This document shows, piece by piece, positions 55,543 to 64,000 of a stretch of 64,000 nucleotides of DNA (its first letter is position 1; every line of letters starts with the position of its first letter). Under the pieces are notes generated by a model. The model was not told the origin of the DNA and searched no databases. It saw only the letters and a program-made list of their open reading frames with translations. The position numbers and the translations under genes are program-made. This DNA comes from Frigidibacter mobilis (GTDB lineage: Bacteria; Pseudomonadota; Alphaproteobacteria; Rhodobacterales; Rhodobacteraceae). The DNA is taken from contig NZ_CP012661.1 in NCBI RefSeq assembly GCF_001620265.1, positions 2,976,001 through 3,040,000 on the forward strand, given 5' to 3'.

Positions 55543-56306
55543 ATGCCAACGGAGATGCGCCGGATGCAGCCAGCCAGACCGCGGCCCGATAACCTGCCCC
55601 TTGCCGTTGGCGTGATCCTTGTCACCGTGCTGGCGCTGTCACTGGGGGATGCCCTGATAAAGCTGACCAGCAGCAGTTTCGTGATCTGGCAGATCTTCGT
55701 GATCCGCTCCCTGATCGTCATTCCCTGCCTGCTCGCGGTGGCCGGGCGCGGTGCGCTGCGCCTGCCGCAGGCTGCGGGTTGGGTGGCGCTGCGAAGCGCG
55801 ATGCTGGTCGCCATGTGGGTCTGCTATTATCTGGCGCTGCCGCATCTGTCGCTGCCTGCCGCCGCAGCCGCCTATTACACGCTGCCGATCTTCATCACCC
55901 TGTTCTCGGCGCTGGTCATCGGAGAGAGGATCAGCCGGACGGGATGGATCGCCGTGGCCTTGGGCTTTGCGGGCGTGCTGCTGATCCTGCGGCCCGGGCC
56001 GGACGATTTCAACGGCTTCGCCCTGCTGCCGCTGATTGCCGCCATGCTTTACGCCGGGGCGATGATCCTGACGCGGACGCGCTGCCGCGAGGCAAGCCCG
56101 CTGATCCTGTCGCTGGCGCTGAACATCGGCTTTGTCGCAACCGGAAGCGTGGCCGCCGCCGGCATCGCGCTGCTGCCCGCCGAAGCGCGGCAGGGCTTCC
56201 TGCTGGCGCCCTGGGCCGGCATGGGCGCGCCGGAATGGCTGTCTATGGCCCTGCTGGCGGCAGCCCTGCTGATCGGCAGCATCGGCGCCGCCGTGGCCTA
56301 TCAGAA
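55543..56306 (+). pseudogene. EamA/DMT-family exporter, 5' part, disrupted by IS66 element
   Basis: Reads MPTEMRRMQPARPRPDNLPL... to ...AAVAYQ and is then cut by the insertion; the ORF closes on the element's first bases (TAA at 56308). About eight of the ten expected helices are present. Removing the element and one copy of the 8-bp duplication joins it in frame to 58848-59001, giving exactly 306 codons (305 aa), the normal size. An ATG at 55564 with GGAG upstream is an alternative start. Confidence 0.92.
56299..56306. repeat. Target-site duplication, left copy
   Basis: TATCAGAA, identical to 58840-58847. Eight bp is the usual duplication length of IS66-family elements. Confidence 0.92.
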
Positions 56307-56365
56307 GTAAGCGCCACGCCGACCACCTCCTGCCATTGCTGACCTGATCGGGCCATTCTGCGCAC

Positions 56366-56842
56366 ATGTGCGTGGCGGAGGGTTTGGATTTGGCAAGAGA
56401 CGGCAAAATGGGCGTCCATTTGGACGGCTCGACGGTTTTTGAGGTTTCCCGGCTGGACGTGATCGAGGGTCCGAGCGGGCGGCGTCGGCGCAACAAGGCG
56501 GAGCGGGCGCGGATCGCGGCGGAGAGCATGATGCCCGGGGTGACGGTCGCCGAGGTTGCGCGCCGGCACGGCACGACCCGCTGGCAGATCTACGATTGGC
56601 GCAAGCAGCTTCGCAAAGGCAATCTCGTGGTGCCCGGGAACGTGGCAGTCTTGCCGGTCTTCGCGGAATTGGTGGTCGATGACAATTCGGCCGAGGCACC
56701 GGCGGCTGTCACGGGGCCCGATCTCGAAACGGGGCCCGATCTCGAAATTGTCGTCGGTGATGTCGTGATCCGTGCTGGCGCTGGTGCCGATGAGGGCCAG
56801 TTGACGCGAGCGATCCGGGCGGCACGGGCTGCGGCATCGTGA
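56366..56842 (+). CDS. tnpA: IS66 accessory protein TnpA
   Basis: 158 aa. HTH-like segment (RRRRNKAERARIAAESMMPG, VTVAEVARRHGTTRWQIYDW) as in IS66 orf1 proteins. A duplicated GPDLETGPDLE segment lies near residue 118. Stop overlaps the tnpB start by 4 bp. Confidence 0.88.
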   Translation: MCVAEGLDLARDGKMGVHLDGSTVFEVSRLDVIEGPSGRRRRNKAERARIAAESMMPGVTVAEVARRHGTTRWQIYDWRKQLRKGNLVVPGNVAVLPVFAELVVDDNSAEAPAAVTGPDLETGPDLEIVVGDVVIRAGAGADEGQLTRAIRAARAAAS

Positions 56843-57194
56843 TGTTCAGCCACGGCGGGCCGGTGAAGGTCTATGTCGCGACACGGCCGGTGGATTTCCG
56901 CAAGGGGATCGATGGCCTGGCGCTGGCCGTTCAGGAGATGTTCGGCCTCGACCCGTTCTGCGGGGCTGTCTTCGTGTTCCGTTCGAAACGGGCAGACAGG
57001 ATCAAGCTTCTGGTCTGGGATCAGACCGGCATGGTGCTGGTTCACAAGCGATTGGAGGATGCCAGGTTCGTCTGGCCGCAGGTGCAGGGCGGGGTGATGC
57101 GGATGTCGTCGGCGCAACTGGCGGCCCTGTTCGAGGGCTGGACTGGCGGCTGGTCCGGTCGGAACGCGCGCGGCGTCCGCTGGTGGCTGGATGA
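56839..57194 (+). CDS. tnpB: IS66 protein TnpB, one apparent frameshift
   Basis: PF05717-type protein: VYVATRPVDFRKGIDGLALA, VFVFRSKRADRIKLLVWDQTG, RLEDARFVWP. As written the frame runs on to 57249 with an abnormal tail. Adding one G at 57135-57137 (GAGGGC to GAGGGGC) gives the usual ending LDWRLVRSERARRPLVAG and a stop at 57192, 118 aa. Confidence 0.85.
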
Positions 57195-57261
57195 CTGGCA
57201 AAATGCGCTGAAAAGCCTTTTTTTGCTGGCCTGCAAGGGAATCCCGTGATTCACTTCCCTC

Positions 57262-58819
57262 ATGGAAACCGCTGATCTTGCGCGTGAAAACGCTCTGCTG
57301 AAGGCCCGCCTCGCCGAGGTGGAGGCGACGCTGGCCGAGACGCAAGAGGCCAACCGGCGGCTGCAGGATATCCTGCACGCGGCGCAGCGCGAGAAGTTCG
57401 GCAAGCGTTCGGAGAAGCTGTCGCCGGACCAGTTCAACCTGCCGCTCGAGGATGCCGAACTGGCCCAGGGCGTGCTTGAGGCCGCACAGGAAAAGGCAGA
57501 GGCGGCACTGCAAAGGGCCCGGGGGAGACGCCCCGCAAGCCGGCACGCAACCGCGGGCATCTCCCCCGCATCTGCCCCGGGTCGAGCGGGTGATCGAGCC
57601 CGCCAGCACGCTCTGTCCCTGCGGCTGCGGCGAGATGGCAAGGATCGGCGAGGACGTTTCCGAGCGGCTGGACGTGATCCCGCGCAGTTCCGGGTGCTGG
57701 TCACGCGGCGGCCCAGATACGCCTGCCGCCGCTGCTCGCAAGCCGTGGCGCAGGCGCACGCCCCGAGCATGTCGTGCCCGGCGGGCTGCCCACGGAGCTG
57801 TTCATTGCTTGGATCATCGTCTCGAAGTTCGGGGACCACCTTCCGTTCTACCGCCAGGCGGAGATCTTCAAGCGGCAGGGATAGACCTCGATCGCGGCAC
57901 GCTCGGCAACTGGGTCGGGCGCGCCTGTTTCCACCTGATGCCGATCATCAATCACATGAAAGCCATCTGCGCGGAGCGGACCGCATCTTTGTCGATGAAA
58001 CCCGCGCGCCGGTGCTGGACCCAGGCCGCAAGGCCACCAAGAGCGGCTTCTTCTGGGCCGTCGTGTCCGACGATCGCGGCCATGGCGGTGCCGATCCGCC
58101 CATCGTGTTGTTCCACTACGCCCCGGCCGGGGCAAAGAACATCCGCTGAAGTTCCTCGTCGGATACCGCGGCCGGTTCCTGCAATGCGACGCCTACCAGT
58201 CCTACAACGCGCTGACGGAAATCGAGCGTGACGGTGGCCCATGGCGGCTGGTCTACTGCTGGACCCACGTCCGCCGCCGCTTCGTGAAACGCTTCGAGAG
58301 CGACCGCTCCCCATCGCCGAGGAGATGCTGCGCCAGATCGCGCTGCTCTATCAGATCGAGAAAACCGTGCGTGGCCAGGATGCAGCCGTCCGTCTGGCCG
58401 CCCGGCGCGAAAACGCAGCCCCGATCATCGCCGCGCTCAAGCCGTGGCTGGAAGCCCAGCTCTCGCGCATCCCGCAGAAATCCCAGCTGGCCGAGGACAT
58501 CCGCTACACCCTCGCGCACTGGCCCGGCCTGATCCGCTTCCTTGACGACGGCACCCTCGAGCTCGACACCAACCCCGTCGAAAATCAAATCAGACCGATT
58601 GCCCTGACGCGGAAAAACGCGCTCTTCGCAGGCAACGAGGTCGGAGCCGAGAACTGGGCCATGCTCGCCTCGCTGGTCGCCACCTGCAAGATGTCCGGCG
58701 TCAACCCGATCGACTATATCGCGGCCACCCTCCGCGCGATCCTCGACGGCCACCCGCAAAGCGGCATCGAAGACCTCATGCCATGGCGATACAAGCAACC
58801 GTCAAGCCTCGCCGCATAG
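57262..58819 (+). CDS. tnpC: IS66 transposase TnpC, eight apparent frameshifts
   Basis: DDE transposase. The coiled-coil N-terminus (ENALLKARLAEVEATLAETQ), zinc-binding LCPCGCGEM, catalytic segments FVDETRAPVLDPG and LQCDAYQSYNALTEI, and the late TNPVENQIRPIALTRKN (catalytic Glu) are all present but in changing frames. One base is missing at each of about 57521, 57563, 57679, 57761, 57878, 57963, 58121 and 58309, always in a C or G run. Adding eight bases yields 521 aa in one frame, a normal TnpC. The frame order (0,2,1,0,2,1,0,2,1) confirms eight identical -1 steps. Confidence 0.87.
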
Positions 58820-58839
58820 GGCAACGTCGTCGCGCTTAC

Positions 58840-58847
58840 TATCAGAA
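58840..58847. repeat. Target-site duplication, right copy
   Basis: TATCAGAA, direct repeat of 56299-56306, immediately after the terminal CGCTTAC of the element. Confidence 0.92.
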
Positions 58848-59001
58848 CGGCCCGCCGACGGTGATCGGCGCGTTCGACTTTGCCTATGTCGCCTTCGCGG
58901 TGCTGTGGGGGGTGGTGTTCTTTGCCGATGTGCCGGACCTGGCTTCGGCAGCCGGCATGGCGCTGATCGTCGGCGCCGGCATCCTGTCGCTGCGACAGTA
59001 A
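58848..59001 (+). pseudogene. EamA/DMT-family exporter, 3' part
   Basis: Encodes NGPPTVIGAFDFAYVAFAVL and the last helices of the exporter, ending LSLRQ. It has no start of its own; the open frame that appears to begin at 58783 uses IS66 sequence. Together with 55543-56306 it forms one 305-aa gene. Confidence 0.92.
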
Positions 59002-59027
59002 TCATGGCCGGGCGAACCCGGCCATGA
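59002..59027. terminator. Bidirectional terminator hairpin
   Basis: TCATGGCCGGG (59002-59012) and CCCGGCCATGA (59017-59027), a perfect 11-bp stem with CGAA loop, between the exporter remnant and the convergent sugar ABC operon. Confidence 0.7.
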
Positions 59028-59045
59028 CAGCGGCATTCGGCCCGA

Positions 59046-59987
59046 TCAGAACGGGCTGTCGGGGTAGTAGAACTCAGCCGCGTTTTCCGGGGTCACCAGA
59101 ACCGATCCGATGATGAACTGGCCCGAGACCGGCGCCTGCGAGACAAGGCCGACGGCCGTGATCTCGATGGCGGTGGCGATCATCGACGGCGGGTAGGTCA
59201 CGTCGGCCGGGATCATCGTGTCCCCGTCCATCACCCGCTTGATCATCTCCTTCATGCCGGCACCGCCAAGCACGAACTTGATATCATCGCGCCCCGCCGC
59301 CTCGATGGCCGCCAGAACGCCCACGGCCATGTCGTCATCCGAGGCCCAGACCGCGTCGATCTGCGGGTGCTTGGACAGGAAGTCCTGCATGACAGTGAAG
59401 CTGTCATCCCGGTTCCAGTTGCCGTGCTCCATGCCGATGATTTCGATGTTCTTGCCCTCGATGGCGGCCTGGAAGCCCTCCACACGCTCATTGTCGATGG
59501 TGGTCGGGATGCCGCGCAGCACCACGATCTTGCCGCCATCGGGCATCGCCGAGGCCACATATTCGCCCGAGACGCGGCCGAATCCGGGGTTGTCACCGGC
59601 GACATAGAGGTCTTCGATGCCCGGCACCGCGAGGCCGCGGTCCACGACGGTGATCCACGCGCCCGAGGCCTTGACGTTCTGCACCGGGCCGGTCAGCGGC
59701 TCGGATTCGAACGGCAGCACCACCAGCGCGTCGATGTTGCGGGTGGCGACCATATCCTCGATGTCGTTCACCTGCTTGCCCGGGTCCGAGGCCGTGGCCA
59801 GCACGAAGTCCAGTTCCGGGTAGGCCGCTTCCAGCCGGTCGATGGCGGTCCGGGCAAAGTAGTTCATGCCCCCGGCCCATCCATGCGTGGCGGCCGGGAT
59901 CGACACGCCGATCACCTTGGTCTCCTGCGCGGCGGCCGGCACCGCCAGTGCCATCGACAGCACCAGGCCCGATACGAGATGTTTCAT
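59046..59987 (-). CDS. Sugar-type ABC transporter substrate-binding protein
   Basis: 313 aa from ATG 59987 with GGAGGAGA upstream. Signal peptide KHLVSGLVLSMALAVPAAAQ. Type I periplasmic binding fold of the ribose/xylose group: KVIGVSIPAATHGWAGGMNY, DIEDMVATRNIDALVVLPFE, VDRGL, DAVWASDDDMAVGVLAAIE. Last gene of the operon; ligand unknown, probably a pentose, inositol or related polyol. Confidence 0.9.
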   Translation of the reverse strand: MKHLVSGLVLSMALAVPAAAQETKVIGVSIPAATHGWAGGMNYFARTAIDRLEAAYPELDFVLATASDPGKQVNDIEDMVATRNIDALVVLPFESEPLTGPVQNVKASGAWITVVDRGLAVPGIEDLYVAGDNPGFGRVSGEYVASAMPDGGKIVVLRGIPTTIDNERVEGFQAAIEGKNIEIIGMEHGNWNRDDSFTVMQDFLSKHPQIDAVWASDDDMAVGVLAAIEAAGRDDIKFVLGGAGMKEMIKRVMDGDTMIPADVTYPPSMIATAIEITAVGLVSQAPVSGQFIIGSVLVTPENAAEFYYPDSPF

Positions 59988-60013
59988 TTGATTCTCCTCC
60001 CTAGATGCCGGGG

Positions 60014-61000
60014 TCAGCCCCCGGGTTTGCTTTCGCGCTGCAAGACCACAGCGAGAACGATGATGAGCCCCTGGATTGCTCCGTTCAGGTAGGGCGATAC
60101 AAAGTCTGTGAGGTTCAGGATGTTGCCGATCAGGGTGAGGATCAGCACCCCGATCACCGTACCCCAGACCCGGCCGAAGCCGCCCTTGAGCAAGGTGCCC
60201 CCGATGATGACCGCGGCAATCGCCTCCAGTTCCCACAGCACGCCGGTGGAGGAGGAGGCAGAGCCAAGCCGCGGCACATACATGATGGTGGCGACCCCGA
60301 CGAGCAGGCCGAGAAGCACATAGGTCGCCATCCGCACCCGGCCCACCCGGACGCTGGAATACCTGGCGACCTGATCGTTGGAGCCGATGGCGGCGCAGTG
60401 GCGGCCGAACACGGATGAGCGCATGGCGATCTCTCCCAGGATCACCACGACCGCAAACACGATGATCGGCCAGCTGATGCCGAGGATGCCGCCATAGAAC
60501 ACCGGCTGGTAGAAGCTGCGCAGCCCGAAATCGAGGCTGAGCGTACCGCCATCGGCCAGCCATGTGACAAGGCTGCGATAGATGCCCATCGAGCCGAGCG
60601 TGACGATGAACGCCTCGATCCCCAGCACGGTGATGAGAAAGCCGTTCAGCCAGCCCGCGACCAGCCCCGCCACCAGTGCCGTCGCCATCCCCAGCAGGAT
60701 GATCGGAACGCCGATCCCCAGCGAGGGCAGCGCCGCGTTCATCACCAGGATCATCAGTCCGGCGACAAAGGCCGCCATCGAGCCCACCGACAGATCGAGC
60801 CCGCCGGCGGTAATCACGAAGGTCATGCCGACGGCGATGATGCCGATGAAGGCCGAGCGGGACAGCACGTTGCTGATATTGTCGGGGCTCAGGAAGTTGG
60901 GGTTCATCAGCGCGCCAAGCACGACCAGCACGCCAAGTGCCAGAACCGGGCCGATCACCGACATCGAAACCCGGAAGGGCGCCGCAGCCTTGACGGTCAT
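60014..61000 (-). CDS. Sugar-type ABC transporter permease
   Basis: 328 aa RbsC-like permease. GMTFVITAGGLDLSVGSMAA and WLNGFLITVLGIEAFIVTLG are the characteristic motifs; EAIAAVIIGGTLLKGGFGRV lies near the C-terminus. The ATG shares one base with the ATPase stop (TAATG), indicating coupling. Confidence 0.93.
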   Translation of the reverse strand: MTVKAAAPFRVSMSVIGPVLALGVLVVLGALMNPNFLSPDNISNVLSRSAFIGIIAVGMTFVITAGGLDLSVGSMAAFVAGLMILVMNAALPSLGIGVPIILLGMATALVAGLVAGWLNGFLITVLGIEAFIVTLGSMGIYRSLVTWLADGGTLSLDFGLRSFYQPVFYGGILGISWPIIVFAVVVILGEIAMRSSVFGRHCAAIGSNDQVARYSSVRVGRVRMATYVLLGLLVGVATIMYVPRLGSASSSTGVLWELEAIAAVIIGGTLLKGGFGRVWGTVIGVLILTLIGNILNLTDFVSPYLNGAIQGLIIVLAVVLQRESKPGG

Positions 61001-62517
61001 TATGCAGTCTCCATTGCCGGGGCCGTTTGCCCCACACCCATCGCCAGCCGGACGATGGCATCCTCTGTCAGGGATGCGCCCTGCACCTCGCCCGCGATGC
61101 GCCCCTGGCGCATCACCAGAACCCTGTCGGCAAGGCCGATCACCTCCTGCATCTCGGAGGAGATCACCACGATGGCCCGGCCCTGATCGGCCAGCCCGCG
61201 GATCAAGCCGTACATCTGCTGCTTGGTGCCGATGTCGATGCCACGCGTGGGTTCGTCGATGATGACGATGTCGGGGTCGGACAACATGGTCTTGGCAAAC
61301 AGCAGCTTCTGCTGGTTGCCCCCCGACAGGTTGCCGACACGCACGGCGCGGCTGCCGCGGATGTCGAACTCGGCAATGGCGCGGGTGAGCGCGGCCTCTT
61401 CCGCGCCGGTGTCGATCAGCCCGCGGGCAAAGCGGCGCAGCGCCTGCAGCGTCAGGTTCTCGCGCATGCCCTTTTGCAGCAGCAGCCCCCGGGTCTTGCG
61501 ATCCTCGGTCAGGTAGCACATGCCCTGCGCCAGCGCCTCCCACGGATGGCGGAGCGTCACCGGCTGACCCTTGATCCGCACCTCGCCGCTGGCAGGCCGC
61601 AGGCCGCAGAGCCCCTCGAAGGTTTCGGTACGGCCCGATCCGATCAGCCCGGCGATGCCCAGGATCTCGCCCCGCCGCAGAGTGAAGCTGATGTCTTCGG
61701 CAAAGCCCGGCACCGTCAGCCCCCGCACCTCCAGCGCCATGCGGCCAAAATTGCCGGTCTTGGGCGGGAACAGGTCCGACATCTCGCGCCCGACCATCGC
61801 GGTGGCCATCGCATGTTCGTCCATCCCCTCGGCGGGGCCGGAAAACACCACCGCCCCGTCGCGCATGATGGTCAGGTCATCGGCTATCTCGCGCACCTCG
61901 TCGAGCTTGTGCGAGGTGAACAGCACCGCCGTGCCCTTGCCCCGCAGCGCGCGCACCTGCCGCATCAGCACCGCGGTTTCCGCCTTGGTCAGCACGGCGG
62001 TGGGTTCGTCCATTATCAGCACGCGGGTGTCGCGCAGCAGCGCCTTGGCGATTTCCACCATCTGCTTGTCCGAGTTGGACATCTGCGACACCACGCGGTC
62101 CGCCGGCACGCGGCAGTCCAGCAGGTCCAGCAACTCGCGCGTCCTGGCCCGCATCGCGCGCTTATCCAGCAGCAGGCCACGCTTCAGCTCCTGCCCCAGG
62201 AAGATATTCTGCTCGGCGGTCAGCTGCTCGGCCAGGTTGAACTCCTGATGGATCAGCGAAATGCCAAGCGCCTCGGCCTCACCCAGCGAGGCGAAGGCAG
62301 TCTCGCGCCCCTCCAGCAGCACCGTACCGGAACTGGGGGGCTGATAGCCCGCCAGGATCTTCATGGTGGTGGACTTGCCCGCCCCGTTCTCGCCGATCAG
62401 CGCATGGACGCGGCCCGGGCGCAGCGCGATGCTGACACCGTGCAGCACCTCGATGGGCCCGAAGCTGCGGCTGACGTTGGAGAGGGCAAGCACGGGCTCC
62501 GTCACAGCGCCACCCAT
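61000..62517 (-). CDS. Sugar-type ABC transporter ATPase (duplicated ABC domains)
   Basis: 505 aa RbsA/XylG-like. First ATPase half has Walker A GENGAGKST, Walker B VLIMDEPTAVL; the second half has the usual degenerate Walker A (GLIGSGRTE), signature LSGGNQQKLLFAK and DIVIIDEPTRGID. An alternative GTG at 62505 would give a GTGA overlap with the dehydrogenase stop. Works with the permease and binding protein below it in the operon. Confidence 0.93.
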   Translation of the reverse strand: MGGAVTEPVLALSNVSRSFGPIEVLHGVSIALRPGRVHALIGENGAGKSTTMKILAGYQPPSSGTVLLEGRETAFASLGEAEALGISLIHQEFNLAEQLTAEQNIFLGQELKRGLLLDKRAMRARTRELLDLLDCRVPADRVVSQMSNSDKQMVEIAKALLRDTRVLIMDEPTAVLTKAETAVLMRQVRALRGKGTAVLFTSHKLDEVREIADDLTIMRDGAVVFSGPAEGMDEHAMATAMVGREMSDLFPPKTGNFGRMALEVRGLTVPGFAEDISFTLRRGEILGIAGLIGSGRTETFEGLCGLRPASGEVRIKGQPVTLRHPWEALAQGMCYLTEDRKTRGLLLQKGMRENLTLQALRRFARGLIDTGAEEAALTRAIAEFDIRGSRAVRVGNLSGGNQQKLLFAKTMLSDPDIVIIDEPTRGIDIGTKQQMYGLIRGLADQGRAIVVISSEMQEVIGLADRVLVMRQGRIAGEVQGASLTEDAIVRLAMGVGQTAPAMETA

Positions 62518-63644
62518 GCGGCATCGGCCTGCGACGAGGCGACCGCAGCCGCGATAAAGCGCATCCCGGCGAGGCCGGCGTCGAGGCCCGGCAGCACGTC
62601 CAGCACCGGCGCGCGTTCGCCCTTGGCCGCGGCGCGGATCGCCTCTGCGGCTCCGGCATAGATATTGGCGAAGCCCTCCAGATAGCCCTCGGGGTGGCCG
62701 CCCGGCGTGCGGCTGACCGCGCCCGCCGCCGCCGAGGCCCCTGCCCCGCCCCGCGTCAGCAGCCGCTTGGGCTGGCCGAAGGGCGTATGCCACAGGTAGT
62801 TCGGATCCTCCTGCGCCCAGTCGAGCCCGCCCTTTTCGCCATAGACGCGCAGGCGCAACGCATTCTCGTTGCCCGGCGCGACCTGGCTGCACCACAGGCT
62901 GCCCCGCGCCCCGCCTGCAAAGCGCAGCAGGATATGGGCATTGTCATCCACCCGCCGCCCCGGCACGAAGGAATGCAGATCGGCGGCCAGCTTTTCCACC
63001 TGCAGCCCGGTGACAAAGCAGGCAAGGTTGTGGGCATGGGTGCCGATATCGCCGATGGACCCGCCCGCGCCCGACCGCGCGGGATCGGTGCGCCATTCGG
63101 CCTGCTTGTTGCTGCCGGTGGCTTCCGATGCCTCGGTCAGCCAGTCCTGCGGGTATTCGACCTGCACCACGCGGATGCGGCCCAGATCGCCGGCCGCGAC
63201 CATCTCGCGCGCCTGCCGGATCATCGGGTAGCCGGTGTAGTTGTGCGTCAGCAGGAACAGCGCCTGTGAAGCGCGCGCCGCGACGGCCAGTTCGTCCGCC
63301 TGTTCCATCGTCGCGGTCAGCGGCTTGTCGCAGATCACGTGGATGCCGCGCTTCAGGAAAGCAATGGCGGGGGCGGCGTGCATGTGGTTGGGCGTCACGA
63401 TCGACACCGCCTGAATGCCGTCGGGCCGAGCCGCCTCGCGCTCTGCCATTTCCTCGAAGCTGCCATAGCAGCGATCCGGGGCAAGGCCGAGCGCCAGCCC
63501 GCTCTCGCGCGCTTTCTCGGGTGTGGAGGACAGCGCCCCCGCCACCAGATCATAATCGCCGTCGATCCGCGCCGCGATGCGGTGGACGGCGCCGATAAAG
63601 GCGTCCTTGCCGCCGCCCACCATGCCCAGCCTGATCTTCTCCAT
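62502..63644 (-). CDS. Gfo/Idh/MocA-family oxidoreductase
   Basis: 380 aa. N-terminal NAD-binding segment MEKIRLGMVGGGKDAFIGAV, then VTPNHMHAAPAIAFLKRGIH and catalytic lysine in CDKPLTATM; GSIGDIGTHAHNLACFVTG belongs to the substrate domain. It probably oxidises the imported sugar or polyol. 3 bp from the epimerase gene upstream. Confidence 0.92.
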   Translation of the reverse strand: MEKIRLGMVGGGKDAFIGAVHRIAARIDGDYDLVAGALSSTPEKARESGLALGLAPDRCYGSFEEMAEREAARPDGIQAVSIVTPNHMHAAPAIAFLKRGIHVICDKPLTATMEQADELAVAARASQALFLLTHNYTGYPMIRQAREMVAAGDLGRIRVVQVEYPQDWLTEASEATGSNKQAEWRTDPARSGAGGSIGDIGTHAHNLACFVTGLQVEKLAADLHSFVPGRRVDDNAHILLRFAGGARGSLWCSQVAPGNENALRLRVYGEKGGLDWAQEDPNYLWHTPFGQPKRLLTRGGAGASAAAGAVSRTPGGHPEGYLEGFANIYAGAAEAIRAAAKGERAPVLDVLPGLDAGLAGMRFIAAAVASSQADAAWVAL

Positions 63645-63647
63645 CGC

Positions 63648-64000
63648 TCAGATCCCCAGCATACGGCGGTTGGCGGCATCGTCGGCGGCGCCGCCCGCGA
63701 AATCGTCAAAGGCCTTTTCGGTGACACGGATGATGTGGGACTTCACGAACTCCGCCCCCTCGCGTGCGCCATCCTCGGGGTGCTTGAGGCAGCATTCCCA
63801 TTCGACCACGGCCCAACCTGCAAAGTCGTTCGCCGCCATCTTCGAGAAGACCGCCCCGAAATCGACCTGCCCGTCGCCAAGGCTGCGGAAGCGCCCGGCG
63901 CGGTTCGTCCAGCCCTGATAGCCGCCATAGACGCCCTTGCGCCCGGTCGGGTTGAATTCCGCATCCTTGACGTGGAACATGCGGATCCGGTCTTTGTAGA
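63648..64000 (-). CDS. Sugar phosphate isomerase/epimerase, C-terminal part (cut by window edge)
   Basis: The frame is open to the right edge, so the start lies beyond the window. Xylose-isomerase-like TIM barrel (AP endonuclease 2 superfamily): FHVKDAEFNPTG, GRFRSLGDGQVDFGAVFSKM and WAVVEWECCLKHPEDGAREG, which supply metal-binding His/Asp/Glu. First known gene of the sugar operon; IolE/IolI-like or ketose epimerase roles are possible. Confidence 0.85.
   Translation of the reverse strand, partial: YKDRIRMFHVKDAEFNPTGRKGVYGGYQGWTNRAGRFRSLGDGQVDFGAVFSKMAANDFAGWAVVEWECCLKHPEDGAREGAEFVKSHIIRVTEKAFDDFAGGAADDAANRRMLGI

Larger units (their letters stand above)
56307..58839. mobile_element. IS66-family insertion sequence, complete (2533 bp)
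   Basis: Bounded by imperfect inverted repeats that both begin GTAAGCGC (left GTAAGCGCCACGCCGACC, right GTAAGCGCGACGACGTTG read inward), which is the IS66 end sequence. Carries tnpA, tnpB and tnpC in order. It split an exporter gene and left an 8-bp duplication with no mismatch, so insertion is recent. Nine single-base losses in C/G runs interrupt tnpB and tnpC. Confidence 0.95.

Noticed and set aside
58783..59001. Stand-alone 72-aa gene
   Set aside because: It is the tail of the interrupted exporter fused by chance to the IS66 end.

Overview
This is a GC-rich (roughly two-thirds G+C by eye) bacterial chromosomal segment, most likely from an alphaproteobacterium of the Rhodobacteraceae/Paracoccaceae type. 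Pointers are the dnaG-rpoD pair, the sarcosine oxidase order B-D-A-G, a PutR-type Lrp regulator divergent from a PutA that lacks an N-terminal DNA-binding domain, an alphaproteobacterial lysine/ornithine decarboxylase, and GC-rich intergenic palindromes preceded by an AAATATCCT motif. Genus is not resolvable from the sequence alone.

Layout. 1-3.3 kb: end of a capsule-type glycosyltransferase, ribD-nrdR and a YefM/YoeB toxin-antitoxin pair. 3.3-7.8 kb: dnaG (with a frameshift), rpoD and a small unknown gene coupled to rpoD. 7.8-12.8 kb: soxBDAG (sarcosine oxidase). 13.2-16.8 kb: metG, a TrhA/hemolysin III protein, an ExoD protein and a cold-shock protein. 17.0-19.2 kb: a compact island that splits a tRNA-Leu(UAA) gene. 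It carries a D12-class DNA adenine methyltransferase, a divergent candidate PD-(D/E)XK endonuclease and a second, intact tRNA-Leu(UAA). 19.3-23.4 kb: putR/putA. 23.4-31.3 kb: a low-GC lipoprotein, rhomboid protease, GFA protein, suhB, an Fsr-like exporter, a metR-like regulator with metF, a thioesterase and a DUF2235 hydrolase. 31.6-37 kb: ornithine decarboxylase, Lrp regulator, small membrane protein, valS. 37-42 kb: MFS protein, two aminotransferases (one frameshifted) and a DUF305 protein. 42-45 kb: phosphatase, ABC exporter, cytochrome b561. 45.3-52.2 kb: a siderophore-type iron uptake cluster (DUF2218, binding protein, two permeases, ATPase, MarR, TonB-dependent receptor). 52.4-59 kb: AraC/SDR, an MFS transporter, and a DMT exporter gene cut by a complete IS66-family element with an 8-bp target duplication. 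59-64 kb: a sugar-type ABC importer operon with a Gfo/Idh dehydrogenase and an epimerase cut by the window end.

The most unusual region is the tRNA-Leu island. The two halves of the native tRNA gene lie about 2.1 kb apart and rejoin into a standard tRNA-Leu when the insert is removed. The element supplies its own tRNA-Leu(UAA) just inside the 5' junction, where native tRNA transcription could read into it. No integrase is visible. A second theme is a set of twelve apparent single-base losses in C/G runs (dnaG, one iron permease, and nine in the IS66 element). Each is resolved by adding one base, so sequencing error is as likely as gene decay. Several divergent promoters also carry good operator candidates, best of all a duplicated AGGCG-N3-CGCCT palindrome 30 bp apart between putR and putA.
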